Assembly: GCA_001792895.1 (NCBI GenBank)
Contig: MARA01000011.1
Location: 1,240,001-1,304,000, forward strand
Source: Lentinus brumalis
Taxonomy: Eukaryota; Basidiomycota; Agaricomycetes; Polyporales; Polyporaceae
Length of the DNA: 64,000 nt
Direction: 5' to 3'
The first letter of the stretch is position 1. Every line of letters begins with the position of its first letter. The notes under the pieces were generated by a model, which worked only from the letters and a program-made list of their open reading frames with translations, made no database searches and had not been told where the DNA came from. The position numbers were made by a program, and so were the translations under genes. Shown here piece after piece: positions 24,756 through 37,181 of this stretch.

Positions 24756-26292
24756 AGTGAAGCAATGAGGCCTGCACGGTCCTACCTCGGCTTGGCATCC
24801 AGGCTAGGCCGCTCACATCCTCCCCTTCCGCCCACGACGCGCTTCGAACAGCATGGTGGTGTGGGGCGCTCCGGGACACAGAGCACATCGGACACGCCGT
24901 GGACATCTGTACGTTCCTCGCTGTTCGCGCGTTGTACTGCTTTGCGGAGACACGGACATCATCGGCATTGTACCATAACCCAATGACTTCGCGTGTATAT
25001 CACAGATAGCTCTGCCTGCTATACCACCGCGGCTGGCGTGCCGGACGCTGCGGCTTCGTGACGGACGCCGGTTTCGGCGGTTCCTGGCTGGACAGCACCG
25101 CGCGGCATGGGAGTCCCTGGCACCACTTCCAGTCCTTCGTGAGTACTCTCGGTATCAATCCTCCCACTCGGGCCTCCGACGTACATCCGCAGTCCTTGTA
25201 AGATTAGTACCGTGGCGTAGGCCGTCGTCGACGCAGCATGGAACTCGCCCAGGCGACTGCGAATAAGCGCGTGCAAATGTCCTGCAAAATTAATTCCGAG
25301 TTGATTGTCCCGGCCATCTCGTTGTTCTTCATGTCACCGGCACCAGCAGTCTGAGTAACTGTCCTCGGAACACGGCGGACCCTTCTGCCTGGCCCGCCGA
25401 GACTCGTGCTGACGGTACTTACTTACTTGCAAGATCGGGGTGGACTTTCGGCGCCCTTCCGTTCCGAGCTGCATTGAAGGTGACGTCAATGGTTATGAGC
25501 TACGTCGATGGCGTAGTAACGATGATACATCACAAAGTTTCCCCCCATTTTGATTGTTCAGGCGGAGGTAGTGCGCACTTGCAACGTTTGGACGTCAACG
25601 TTGTTAAGTAGACCCGTCCCCATCTGCACAACCAGACACGCCGCCCGCCCCTGCATACATTGCTTTGCCTATATGACAGCTCCCCATTCCGGTGGCAATG
25701 GGCGTTGCTGTAAGGGTTTGGCTAGTTTTGCGTATAGAATCCTGACAATATTCAAGTTGCTCTCGAGTCTCAGGTACAGACAGACCGGGGATGAAACAAC
25801 CCGGGTACGCCACAATCAAAGTCGCTCCTCCCAGTCCTTGCTTGCCGTCGTCAGCGTGTCACGGAGCCGGAGCCGGTCGGTGAGGGTCACCCATTCGTCC
25901 ACGCGTTTCATCCTGACAAAATGGGTCATGTTTCGTGCCTATGCCTGGCTGGTGAAGAACAGCGTTCACGATGTTACTGAGCTTTCAAAGGCGCTGTGGA
26001 ATCAAAGATGCACGGTCCCCGAAGGCAGCGGTCATCATATGCATCATCACACAGGGGTCTGTCTCCGATACACCTCTAACTGCCGCCTGCAGGTTCGGTT
26101 CGGGCCGACATCGCACACAGCGGGATGTGGCTGAAGACTACTCAGTAGGGCCACCAGTGGAGGACGCAGCTCTACGACCCTTGCGTTCGTAAATTCGCGG
26201 CTCTCGAGAAAGGTGTTCGCCATCGAACCAAGTCGGGTAAGTATCGTTCACTTCGCTTCAATGCCCATGGCTGCAGGTACACGGCGATACGC
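24756..26292. other. Intergenic, about 1.5 kb
   Basis: Between NOP10 and the 3' end of beta-mannosidase copy 2. The longest frame (25550-26134, 194 codons) starts in an AT-poor stretch, has no recognisable domain and no supporting splice structure. I see no gene here. Confidence 0.45.
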
Positions 26293-29200
26293 TCAAAGAT
26301 GCGTATTGTTCCACACAGACCTAACGACAAAATCCGCAGGATCCGGGCTCGCCACCTTCGAGAGCGCAGGGTTGAGTACAAATTGCACTACAATTCTCCT
26401 CGTCAGCCATGCAAGCGCAACACAATAGTGCGAAGTACACACATGTGCGGTTTATGCCGGGGATCAAGTAGAACCCGTTCGTAGGTCGGCCAGTAACCTT
26501 GTCCTGGAAGAAGCCGACAGTTCCCGCGGGGTGGTCGAGCCAAGTGAACGGAGCGACACCGCCCTGAGCCGAGAGGGTGAACGTCAAGTCATCTCCGGGT
26601 GTCACCTCAATGGCCGGGTCGACGAGGTTCGCTTCGGCAAGCGTTGTCGGGGTGAACTAAGGGATCAGGACGGCCCGGGGTCAGAGGACAACGACGGCGT
26701 TGAAGCAGCAGAGTGACTCACATATTGCTCGTGAGCGACAGTCCGATTGTCCACCTGCGCGGTGACATTGAGAAGCAAGAACACATCCGACGCGTTTTGC
26801 CCGATGGGAAGGATGGTATCCAGACCCGTTGCCTGGGACACGAGCGAGTTGTTTAAAGTCGGGACCGAGAACGGCACCGTCGACGAGTTTAGCTGCGTTC
26901 CGCTCCAATCATACCATGTCAGCTGCGCCGAGCCCTCGACCGTCTCCCAACGATCCGACGTGACGAGCACCTCAAGCGTCTCGTTGTTCGCATAGTAGAA
27001 CGGGTAGATGACGACCGGGGAGAAGATGTTCGTCATCCCGTACTGCAGGACCTTCCAGCGCCCCGAGTACTCGATCGACGACCACGACACGCCCTGCCAG
27101 ATGTCGTTCAGCTGCCATACGAGGGCGCCAAGGTTGTTCTCGCCGAGGCCCGCCCCGCGCCGATACCACGCGATCTCGGAGACCATGTTCAGGGACTGGA
27201 AGATCTGCGTGCTCCAGCACCACTGGGCGAACGTCTGGTTCGTGTCGGTCGTGTTGGGGGTGGGGAGGAAGAGCTCGACCGCGACGGTCATCTGCCCTTG
27301 GCCTTGGTTTGCGTTTGGATTGGGGAAGGCGAGACTCCCGGCTGGCGGGTGGTGATCACGAGAAGCGACGACCGTGGAGTTGAATGAGAAGTCCTCGGGA
27401 TTAAGGAGGACCTCTTCCCAGCTGTAGAAGGAGGGCATGGAGTGGAAGCTATGTAGTATCATACGACTGTAAGTCCTCTTCCACTTTGCCACGCCCTGCC
27501 GGGCACTCACCCAAACTCGTTCACAAATCGAGACACAGGGTAGGTGCTGTAGTCGAATGCTACGGAAGGGTCGTAGTTGTAGCGTTCTGAGTATAAGACA
27601 AATTGTGAATCAACACGTCACTATGGGATGCTCGAAAGGAATCGTACCGGAGTTTCCATAGATGAAGCCAGGTGTCTTGTTGTTATACCTGATCTCATAA
27701 GGATCGAGACCTAGGACGCCGCTCGTGGTGGAGCAGTCTGTATACGCGACCTTGGAAGGGGGTAAACTCAGTAACTGGGCGAGGACGCAAACAGTTCACT
27801 TACTGAAGACTCCTCCTCCAAGACGATATCGTGCAAGAACTCCCCAAACAACGTCTGGTACTGTGCCGGAATCTTAGCTATCTGCCGACATCTATCTTTG
27901 AAGTGCACGTACCTCGTCCAAGTAATGTGTGCCATTCGGCAGACTCTGGTTCACCCCGATGACAATACCCTCAATCTCGTTGCCTCCAGCCCACTGCGCG
28001 TTGCTCGGATGCCGGTTCACCCTGCGGATGTTCTGACGAACCTCCGGCTCGACTGACTCCAGGAGGAAGTCGTTGATGGGATAGAGCGCGTCCGAGAAAA
28101 TGAGCTCCGACCACGCAAAGATGCCCAGTTCGTCGCAGACCGAATAGAAGTCGTACCCTCCGGTGAGCTCGTCCGAGGGCTGATATATCCCTCCTCCCCA
28201 GACTCTCAGCTGAGCGTCGCAAGAGAATGGTGAATGATCAGCATGAAGATTATCATCACAACAGTGACAATCACCATGTTTTGCCCACTGGCCACAGCGC
28301 TCTCCAGCACCCATCTCACCTGCGCCGAAGTCATACGCGCGTAGAACGGGTCGAAGGGGATGATGTTGGTTCCCAGCGTGTAGAACGCATTCCCGTTGAC
28401 CTCGAAGTGCCACTGGTCTCCAGGCGTGATAGCCCGCGCATCGATCTCCTCCTGCGAATAGGGCGTCTGGATGAGCTCGATTGTTCGGAAGCCGCTCCGG
28501 GTCGTGAAGCTCGCTGCGGTGCTGTTGCCATCCAACGAGAGCGTAACAGTGAAGTTGTACAAACGCGGCGTGCCTACGTTGGCGGGAAACCACAGCTCCG
28601 GAACGCCGTTCGGGACGGTGAAATTCGCCGTGACCAATGTGGATGCGTTCGTGCCGGCGGGAATCGGGGAGAGCACGAGTGGGTTCGACGTCACGTTCAA
28701 TTCGGGGATCTCCACAGTGAGTGTAGGGGCATCCGATGCGATGACGGAGCGGACCGCGAGGGTTACGTTGACAACCCAGTCTGCGTCTTGGTTCGCGCGT
28801 ACGAGGGACGTCTGGCCAGCTTTAGAAATCTCGAGCGAGCTTTCCTCGACGAACACGCTGCCAGTGGATGAAAGCAAGGGATGCGCGGCGGGCGTAGTCA
28901 CGTTCGCGGTGGCTGGCGTAAGCGTAACGAAGTATGCAGGTTTGAAAATGCCGCTTGGAACAAATGCAGGTCCCTGCAACCGATATCAGTGGGGCTGCAA
29001 TTCATTCATGCGCATGGGCGTACCCAGTCCCAGCCGAAGTCGGACTGAGTCTTGCGGATCCACTGCCGGACACCAGGATACTCGAACTGAGAACATGGAG
29101 TTAGCCAGCCCGACGTAGAGGCTGCATTGTGCTTACATCGCCAGTAGGAGACGTCTCCGCGTCCGGCCGAGCGGTGACGTTGAGACCATAGTACCAGGCG

Positions 29201-29764
29201 GACTCGAGCGCAACCGTGAGGTTTGTATCGTTATTGACGGGTGTAAGTATGAGGTTCGTGACATCATAGACGTATTGCCGAAACTGATTGTTCACCCAGT
29301 CGACGGGATGACCGGCCACAGTCTGGGATTTCTCTTATCAGTTATGACCGTCAAAGACAAGACGAGATCATGATGCTTACTATGTTCGCAATTGTGTCGA
29401 TGCCGTAGAAGACAAGGAGCGCTGTGGTGTCGTTGGTGAGGTTTGAGGAGAGTGGTGTGAGGTCCGCAGTGTAGGTCCAATTGTCATTGACTATCCATCT
29501 CTGCGTGAAGTCTGCATCGCCGTCATCAGCCTATCACTTGTACATCAGAGAGGAACGAGTACCATTGATCCCAAGCAAAGGCTCGGTGATTATGCCAGCG
29601 TCGAGAAGATCGAGATGCGTCTGCGAAGGAACCTTGGCGGGGATAACGATAGAGCCATTCTCGTTCTTCAAGGTCCAGCTGAGGTCCGAGAGACTGAGTA
29701 CATCGGCAGAAGCGAAGATGGGTAGCAGACCAACGGTCGCCACGCAAAGCGTAGTTGTCAACAT
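26293..29764 (-). CDS. GH2 beta-mannosidase, secreted (copy 2)
   Basis: Paralogue of the gene at 14148-17617 with the same exon plan in inverse orientation. The start is ATG 29764 (an upstream in-frame TTG is not a start). The signal peptide is MLTTTLCVATVGLLPIFASA. The first exons correspond one to one with copy 1. The acid/base block WAGGNEIE (exon near 28200-27915) and the nucleophile block RFVNEFGF are intact. The GFHSMPSFYSWEEVL segment keeps the usual Phe-His where copy 1 has Trp-Pro. The stop is at 26293-26295 after a terminal Val-Trp-Asn-Asn-Thr-His-Leu shared with copy 1. No frame break was found. Protein differences are spread throughout, so this is an old duplication and both copies look functional. 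Tail to tail with copy 1 at 8.7 kb distance. Confidence 0.9.
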
Positions 29765-29819
29765 AGGCAACTAGCTCGGAGAAGCCTATTTGGCTTCGGT
29801 TTCACGTTCGGCTGCGTGC

Positions 29820-29828
29820 ATATATATA
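29820..29828 (-). promoter_or_regulatory. TATA box of beta-mannosidase copy 2
   Basis: ATATATATA on the minus strand lies about 57 bp upstream of the copy 2 ATG, matching the position of the element in copy 1. Confidence 0.6.
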
Positions 29829-29849
29829 CTCGAGATGGGACGGAGACGC

Positions 29850-31100
29850 GGTGGGCCGAGCGCGATGATGGAAGACGAAGCGCATCGTACGCCTGACCTG
29901 CGCTCATCCTGTGATCACCCTTTGGAGGAGTAGAAGAAGCGTGCATGACGTACTGCTTTGGACTTGAAGTAAGCCTGACAATTGCCGCACAATCGTCGTG
30001 ATCTGAGCAATTGTCAACTTTTCCGTGTAGGCAGTGTGGTCTTTTAAGTATAAGCACACACTACTTAGCAGTGAGGATACTTGAAGAGTGCGCAGCTTCT
30101 TGAAAGGAAGAAAATGATACTATCCGGTATACAGGAATGAATGGGCAGTTTGTGCGCCAGGAAAAAGCATCAACGGGACCTGTAGGCCGATGCCCAACAT
30201 GTCGCTAATGTCATCTGACCGCCTTACGCCAGCCAGCCGTACATCGAAGGTACACACGTTCACGAAGTGGACGTTGCAGATCCGCAAGCTGTACGATCTA
30301 GACTGGAGGTCGTTGCTGAACGATTGGAATCGCAAGTACTTAGCACACACCTGGCGTACCTTCGACCTGTAGCGTGCCTTCCATTGTGGGAGGCGTCGCA
30401 CACGGCTCACTTCATACCTCGCGTTCGTGCGCTGCGAGTCATGCGCACGCCTCAGGGAAGCATTCAATTCAGTTCAATCCATATGATGGTACATCGACTG
30501 CTCAAACTGTTGCAGAATACACGTCCATAACGCTGTTGTCGTCGACTCTCGATGCGCACCTACGCAGATGGCTTCACCTTGTTGATGAGAGTCTCCAAGA
30601 GTACAGAGTCCGTCAGCATCGCCGACTAGACAGCACAGTAACGCAGCATGCACGTACCTCCAGGCCGGGAGGGCTAGCCCCAATGAATTGATCGATCTTG
30701 CGACCATGTTGAAACGCCACAAACATGGGGATCTACGCCATCCACATCGTAAGCGACCACGGACGAATATATAGAAGGTGACAGCGATCCTTACACTACG
30801 CACGCCGATCTCTCCAGAGATGTCGTCCTCATCGTCAATGTTCACCTTGCAGAATTGTATTCCGTTGGTGCTGTTGGACATATTGTCGAAGACGGGCGAC
30901 ATGACCCTGCATGGTCCACACCACTGCGCCCAGAACTCGACAAGGACGACCTTGTCACTGTTGATCTACAGATCACGTCGAAGAACATCATGAGTGCTAT
31001 GTCGTTCCGCGCCGGCATCAAGACGTACGATGGTACGGTACTCCTCAATCCCAGAGATGGCCTTGACAACCATTGCGATAGCAGGTGCTAGGAGGTAGAA
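29850..31100. repeat. Tandem duplication unit A (thioredoxin block)
   Basis: Left unit of a diverged direct duplication. It starts in the upstream region of beta-mannosidase copy 2 (the stretch around 29885-29925, cgcctgacctgcgctcatcc) and carries thioredoxin 1 with its 3' flank (30343-30365, acacacctggcgtaccttcg). The same order of landmarks occurs in unit B. Edges are approximate. Confidence 0.6.
30560..31073 (-). CDS. Thioredoxin (copy 1)
   Basis: A small dithiol-disulfide oxidoreductase that reduces protein disulfides in the cytosol. Four exons (31073-31029, 30965-30795, 30732-30658, 30592-30560) sum to 324 nt, 107 residues. The active site is FWAQWCGPC (WCGPC motif) and the cis-proline loop is SIPMFVAF. 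No targeting peptide is seen. Exon phases and lengths match the neighbouring thioredoxin almost exactly (45, 171, 75 and 33 nt against 45, 174, 75 and 33). Compared with its neighbour it lacks one codon and is less canonical: Arg replaces Lys after WCGPC and Ile replaces the usual Met before the cis-Pro. It may be the faster-evolving copy. Confidence 0.9.
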
Positions 31101-31861
31101 GGGCGGATGTGGTGGAGTGGGTCGTGGCTGAGATGGGGGGAGCTGATACGCTGCTACAGGTTTTATAGTCCTTGGCTCCTGAGATCGCCCCTTCACTCGC
31201 CTGCAACTAGGAAAGTCAATATACATACCTGTTTGAGGACCTTTGCAGGGAAGACGTTCAAGTGTAGCTCTTCGGATTCCAGCTTTAGTACATCAGCAAG
31301 AGTTACGCCATGGTCAGCTACGACAGCCTACGATAAGCCTAAGTAGTAGTAATAGATAGGGCCGCACTCGTGGTCAGCTGCATGCGCCGTATGCCTAGCA
31401 GAGGTACGCACATTTGGTGGGCCGAAGAGCAATGGTTGAAGCATTCCACGCCTGACCTGCTCTCATCCTGCAATCACCCATTAGAGGAAGAGACTATACT
31501 GGAGAACGCGGGCATGATGCGCGAGTCACAGATCTTGGCAACTGTCTGGCCCAGCGAGGGCATACTTGAGTGCATACTGTATAGCCGAGTCATATCAGCG
31601 TGGTGGAACGCTTGCCAGAAAAGCGCAAGTAACACACACCTGGCGCACCTTCCACTCGATCGTGCACGATCAAGGTTATATGGGAACGGCCCGGCAACAC
31701 GGCTTCCGTGGTGGGCGGCGTCACAGAGTCCCAGATTGCATCATACCTCGCGTCCATGCCCTCATGCCCACTCTTTCGATCCATAGTACATTGATTATTC
31801 AAACTACTGCTGCACAATACACGCGTCGATAATGATACTGGCGTCGGCTCACGACGCTCAT
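31101..31861. other. Intergenic between thioredoxins, contains duplicated flank
   Basis: Holds the promoter of thioredoxin 1 and the left end of duplication unit B. The stretch at 31408-31500 resembles 29853-29940, which lies upstream of the beta-mannosidase. No gene of its own. Confidence 0.5.
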
Positions 31862-32420
31862 CTATGCAAGCTGCTTCGCGCTGTCAACGAGGGCCTACAG
31901 GGGTCAGCCCGGGTCAGTATCGCCGACCTAACAGCACTCGAATGCAACGTGCACGTACCTGGAGGGCCGGAGGGTTGGCACCAACGACCTCCTTGACCTT
32001 CTGACCCTTGTGGAAGGCCGCGAACGTGGGCATCTACGCGATCCACACCGTAAGCGATACGCGCAACCACAGCAAAGGACAATGGTGCTACTCACAGCGC
32101 GCACGCCGACTTCCTGGGCGATCTCCTGCGCCTCGTCCACGTCCACCTTGTAGAAGTCGACCTTGCCCTCGGCCGCCTCAGACAACTTCTCGAAGACGGG
32201 GGAGATGATCTTGCACGGGCCACACCACGTTGCCCAGAAGTCGAAAATGGCGGGCTTGTCGCCGTCAATCTACAGATCGGGTCGAGCAACAAGAACGGCA
32301 TGAGCACTTCCGTCCCAGGGCCACAGCAAGCCTGACCGAGACGTACGATCTGCTTGAATTCTTCGAGGGAGGAAACGACCTTGACAACCATTGCGATAGT
32401 AGTTGATGAGACGGGGTTGA
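31408..32420. repeat. Tandem duplication unit B (thioredoxin block)
   Basis: Right unit of the duplication: ggtgggccga near 31410 and cgcctgacctgctctcatcc near 31451, then acacacctggcgcaccttcc near 31632, then thioredoxin 2. It is about 250-300 bp shorter than unit A between the first and second landmarks. Edges are approximate. Confidence 0.6.
31862..32391 (-). CDS. Thioredoxin (copy 2)
   Basis: A cytosolic-type thioredoxin. Four exons (32391-32347, 32269-32096, 32033-31959, 31894-31862) sum to 327 nt, 108 residues. The active site is FWATWCGPCK and the cis-proline is in AMPTFAAF; both are the most common forms in the family. The start ATG begins with Met-Val-Val-Lys as in copy 1, and each intron sits at the same codon. 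The product ends in Lys-Gln-Leu-Ala. Both copies are transcribed in the same direction. This copy looks the more conserved of the two and is the likelier housekeeping protein. Confidence 0.92.
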
Positions 32421-33363
32421 GCGGGTTGTGGGAGGTGAGATGGTGGTACTAGGAAAGCCGCTGCAGCTTATATCGTCCCCGACCTCCATCTGCCGCAATT
32501 GCCACGTGACGTCACTTACAAATTGCGTTAGGCGCCCTTGTAATCGTCTCTCTTCCTGTGGTCTGTCCGAGCGCACTGCACGACGTGCGACAGTTGATGC
32601 TGTGAAAACTCGCCCGGAGAACCACGGAAACCTAAGACGACATCGCAGCTTGGTCATCTGCAGAGGGTTCAGGACATTCTACATGTCCCGCACGTGACCG
32701 CGTTTTGCACATCGCCGACTCGTTGCCCGAAAAGGCAGCGCGTCGGGGAGGGTAAGAGTCCAGCTGACTGAGCGACATATTGGTCAGAAAACGTTCGCGT
32801 TGCTCTACAGGTTGGTAAAACCTCACAAATGCTCGCAGTGCTGTCCATGATGTATGTGACTACGAAGAAGCTTGTGCGCGACTCGAGATGTATAGCTGGT
32901 ATTCGTAATACTAATAGTACCTAAGGCCTAGGGATGCGCACGCGACAGAGAGCCCAACGACAGTACAATCCACCCTCGGACGCGAAAGAATAATCGTGTA
33001 GGGTATATTGTAGTAAGGAATGAGTATGTAAATACGGAGGAACACGGACATCGTCATGAACAACAAGTACAACCGAGGGGGAAAGTGTGCGTCTGCGTCT
33101 GAGTCTGACTGTGCTCTGTTCAGTGTGTACAAGAATGCGTGGAAGGAATGGATGAGTGTGTGAAATAACAGGAAGAGCGGAGAAGTGGTGGAAAGCGAGC
33201 GAACGCGATGCAAGATGTTGTCCGATCGATAGTCGAGCGTCTGGGTTCATGACAAGAAGAATGGTCCAGGACGACATAAGATGTCATTAAAACTGGCCGT
33301 GGTAGACATAGAGTCAGTCAGCGACACCATGCGCGAGAGGAGCAGCACGACGCACTTTATAAG
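32392..33363. other. Intergenic
   Basis: About 970 bp between the thioredoxin 2 start and the 3' end of the low-complexity protein gene. I see promoter sequence on the left and probable 3' untranslated sequence on the right, no gene. Confidence 0.5.
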
Positions 33364-36300
33364 TCAAGCAGGTTTGTTGGACCGAGTATTCCAACTCGAG
33401 GGCGGAGGTCCAGTCTTGGGTTTGTGCGACGACGACGGCAGCGGCGGCGGCGCATCCGAAGGATTGGTCTTCGTCCTCGCTCTCTGTCCGCTCCGCCCGC
33501 TCGTCGGCCCACCAATCTCGCTCCTCGCTCCAGAGCCGCCGCCACCAGCACCACCAAGGAACTGCGAGTTCCTGAACACCATCGACGCCCGCTCCGCCGC
33601 ACTCCCCATGTACCCGCCCTGGTCGCCATACATGCTGCGTGAGCCCCAGCCAGGACTACGAGCCGACCCAGAGACGCCAAGCTCACTGCCCCCGATGACA
33701 CTGCCAGCGTACATCGACTGCGAGCTGGGGAACATCTGCATGCCCCAGGGCATACCCATCCCCATGTTCATGTTCATGTTCATGCCGAAGCCTGGAGGCG
33801 AGCCCCCATTGAACATCTGTCCGCCCATGCCGCCGAACCCGCCGTACGCACTCGTAGCAGTCGAGCCGCGCTCCCACTCTTCGTTCGCAGCAGCAAGCGC
33901 CTGCTGCGCGACAGCCATCTGGAACGCCTGCTTGGCAGCCATCATGGCCTGCTGGTGCGCGGCGAGGAACGCAGGGTCTGCGCTCGGCGGCGCCATGGGG
34001 AACATGGGGTTCACCATGCCCTGCGGTGTCTGCGGGGACCACGCCATGGGCGTAGGAGGGGTGACGTGGATCGCGCCCATAGAGTTCATGCCGGCACCCA
34101 TCATGGGGTTGAACATGCTCATGCGCGGGCCCAGGTTTTCCAAGGGAGTGTCGTCATCGTCTGTGGCGATGGGGCCGCGCCCATTGACGATCTTGCCCAG
34201 CTGATGCGCGGCACAGTGATTAACGACAGAGCACACGCAAACGCGGGAGAACGTACCTCAATGGCCGCCTTAGCTTCGCTGCGTCTCCGCTCACGCCTTC
34301 TGCTCTCTTCTGGGTCGGAGGACTCCGACTTCTCGCGTTCGCGCATACCCAGCCGGCCACGCTCAGGCTCATCGAACGTGACGCTCGAGCTCTTCCTATG
34401 CCCTCGCTTCGTGGTATAAGCGGAAGCCGCACTGATCTCGCTACCGTCCACAGGCGTAATCGGTGTACGACCACTACTCGAGTCGCCCGTGGAGCTAGCA
34501 GGACTGTTACCGCGCAGACCGAGACCATAACCCGCTCCTGCGAACGGCTTAGGAGTTGCAGAATCATGTGCAGCGAGAGCTGCCGTACGGAATCGAGAGT
34601 TTGACGGGGTCTCGGCGGTGGGAGACTGTTGGGGCGAAGACTTGAGCACGGACTTTGGCATAAACGTCGAGCGAGACGAGTTCATAGGTGGCGAGGTCGC
34701 GGCACTTCGACTTGACTCTGGACTGCTCGACCCGCCGACCAGGCGAGGCGGAGGCAGGTCTTGAGCTGAGACCGGCGAACCGCGAGCATTCGATCGAGAT
34801 CGGATGTCCGCCAGGCTTGGCATCGGAGACGCGGCAGGGGAGAGCGACGCCGAGGATGAGGACACCACCGTACTAGCGCGTTGCCGTGGACGTCCGGCGC
34901 CGGATGTCGGACTGGCAGTTGAGACTGACAGCCCTTGTCCGCCAGCGAGAAGCCCTCCACCAGTGAAGCCCTTACTGTTCACGAGCTCTGCGTCTGATAT
35001 CAGCGTTGATGCCCTAGTGCGACCATTGCGGACAGTCTCTTCCGAAGCCCGCGCTCCTGGCTGTGGTGACACAGAGAGCCCATCACCGTTGTACTGCGAA
35101 AATTGCGATGGCGGCCGAGACGTCACGGCGAAAGACGGTGGTGGCGTCCGCGTGCGTATAGCTGTAGGAACGATCGGTACCGTCTCTGCCACACTCCTGG
35201 CCTCTTCGAAAGTGGCGTTCGGCGAGGACATAGAGCGTCCATTTGGTTTCCTCGAGGACACGGGAGACGGAGACGGAGAGGCTGAGGGCGGCACTGGCAG
35301 CGACTCCATTGGCTGGGTCTGGCTGCGTGTCGGTAGCTTGCGATCCCTCCCACGTTCTTGCTCCATCTCCCTTGCACCTTCCTGGTCGGTCACAGTGTCG
35401 ATTGACGACCTCGGGCAGCACTCTTCGCGAGCCGCTGCAGACGGTCGCTGAGACTTGGCTTCGACCCGTGACCGGGAGTAGAGGGTTGAGATGAAGACTG
35501 TAGGCTGTCTTTCAGAGAATCCTTCGAAGATTCTTTGGAGGGCAACGGGGGTCGACCGGTGTCCATGAGGGCAGGTGGTGGTGGGGGTGGTGGCGTCACG
35601 CCGGAGAGGTCAATAAGGGGCTTGGGTGGCAGACGCGATCCTGCTCTGGGTCGTGTTGTAGATGACGGCGCGGATGATGCAGAGCTACCTGGACGTTTGG
35701 GTCCCACGAGCGTAGCAAGCGGTGCATCGTCGGAATCCGATGATGAGGAACTTGGAGATGACGACGATGAAGAGGAGCGGTGATGAAGAGAACGGGCCTT
35801 CTGCGGAACGGACTTTGCAGTGGCGGAGATAGGGGAGGGCGCTGACAAGTGACAAGGCAGAGAGACGCGAAAGAGTAAGCGATCCCGGAGAACCTAGAAG
35901 CATATGCAGAGGCGTACCAAACTTTCCCTGAGCCTGAGGCTGGTTGCGTGGCTGCTGCGTCTGCGGTTGCTGAGCCAGCACCGAAGCGCGACGCGCCGCA
36001 GCACTAGGTGTCAGAGCCGAAGTTGAAGCGGAGGCACGCGCACGCGGTGGCCTTGCGGATGGACTTTCCCTTGGAGATGAACTGGGCGCAAATGACGGGT
36101 TCGCTGAAGTAGAGGTGGTCATTCGTGGCGGGGCCACAGGCGGCGCACTAGGGCGCATGGTCCTATGTCCCAGTTCTGAGACGGACTTCCCTGCTGGCCT
36201 TGGCACTGGCGGGGAGTTCTGTTGCTTCGCAGATCGGTGCCGTTGTGGCTTCAACGTGGACGAGGCTTCGGACTCCTCCTCCTCCTCTTCGGACTCGTCG

Positions 36301-37181
36301 GGATCGCTCTCTCCGCTGACGCTTCTCGAGTTGCGCAATGCCAAAGTCGACGGTGGCCGTAGCCCAGCCGAGGACCCCGGTGAGAGTGGATCATGCGAGA
36401 ATGACGGTACCGGAGAGTTTGCGGCACTACGCCGAGCCTGCGCCTCTCGAAAGGCCGCAACCGATATGCGGTGAGAGGAATCGGACACGAAGCTACCTTC
36501 GCGTGGTCGTGGACGAACAGGGGGTAAGGGAGAGGGCGGAGAACTGCTCGGCGACTCAGGGCGAACGTGACGGAATGAACGGAGGTTGAATGACTCCGAG
36601 TCGAGCGAGATGTCAGGCATCGGCGAGGGTGCGGAGGGAGAAGGTGGTGGGGGAGCTTTGGACTTCTTCCGTTCCCTCTGAGCCCACGAGAAGAGACCGC
36701 CCTTGCTCTGCTTTGGTGGAGCGGGATGGTTGGAGTGGTCTGCATTCAGGTCGGCAAGCTCTTTCGAGGCGGTCCGGGAGTGAGAGATCGGATGTGTGGG
36801 CAATGACCTCGTAGAGTGTGCGCTCGTGGGATCGTTGTAGCCAGCAAAGACGGCAGATCGAGGAGGAGGAGGGCTGAGGAGATTGTTCTCGGACTCTGAC
36901 CTGACGTTGAAGTACGCGGACGTCGGCGGCGACAGCAGGTTGCTGTCTGTCCGGGAAGCCACGGGGGGTTTCTTAGCTTTGAAGCCAAGCCTCAGCTTCG
37001 AGGAGGACGCTGCTGGCGCGGAGTAGATGGAGGGGGCGGTGGGGGACCGCGACGACGACGACGTGAGGACATAGTCGGGCTCGCTGGGATCTTGGTCGGA
37101 TGCGGCGCTCGTGGTGCAGTCGGTGGCCGCGTCCTGGGCCTTGTGCTTGTCGCGCTTTGAGAAGAGACCCAGGAAGGCCAT
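33364..37181 (-). CDS. Large Ser/Pro-rich low-complexity protein, unknown function
   Basis: Three exons (37181-35918, 35841-34257, 34200-33364) give 1228 residues if one missing base near 35408-35416 is supplied; with it every intron phase closes. Without it the frame stops just after the block SDRLQRLAKSAARG. The protein starts MAFLGLFSKRDKHK and is dominated by Ser, Pro, Arg and Ala, with an acidic Glu/Ser cluster near residue 300. The C-terminal 280 residues are rich in Met, Gly and Ala (MNMNMNMGMGMPWGMQMF). An Ala/Gln helix (QAMMAAKQAFQMAVAQQALAAANEEWERG) lies between them and is the only clearly structured part. No known domain or membrane segment. I infer a disordered cytosolic scaffold; this architecture recurs among basidiomycete orphan proteins. 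Confidence 0.8.

Noticed and set aside
25550..26134. 194-codon plus-strand frame
   Set aside because: No domain, no signal peptide, no splice structure and odd amino-acid composition; likely chance.
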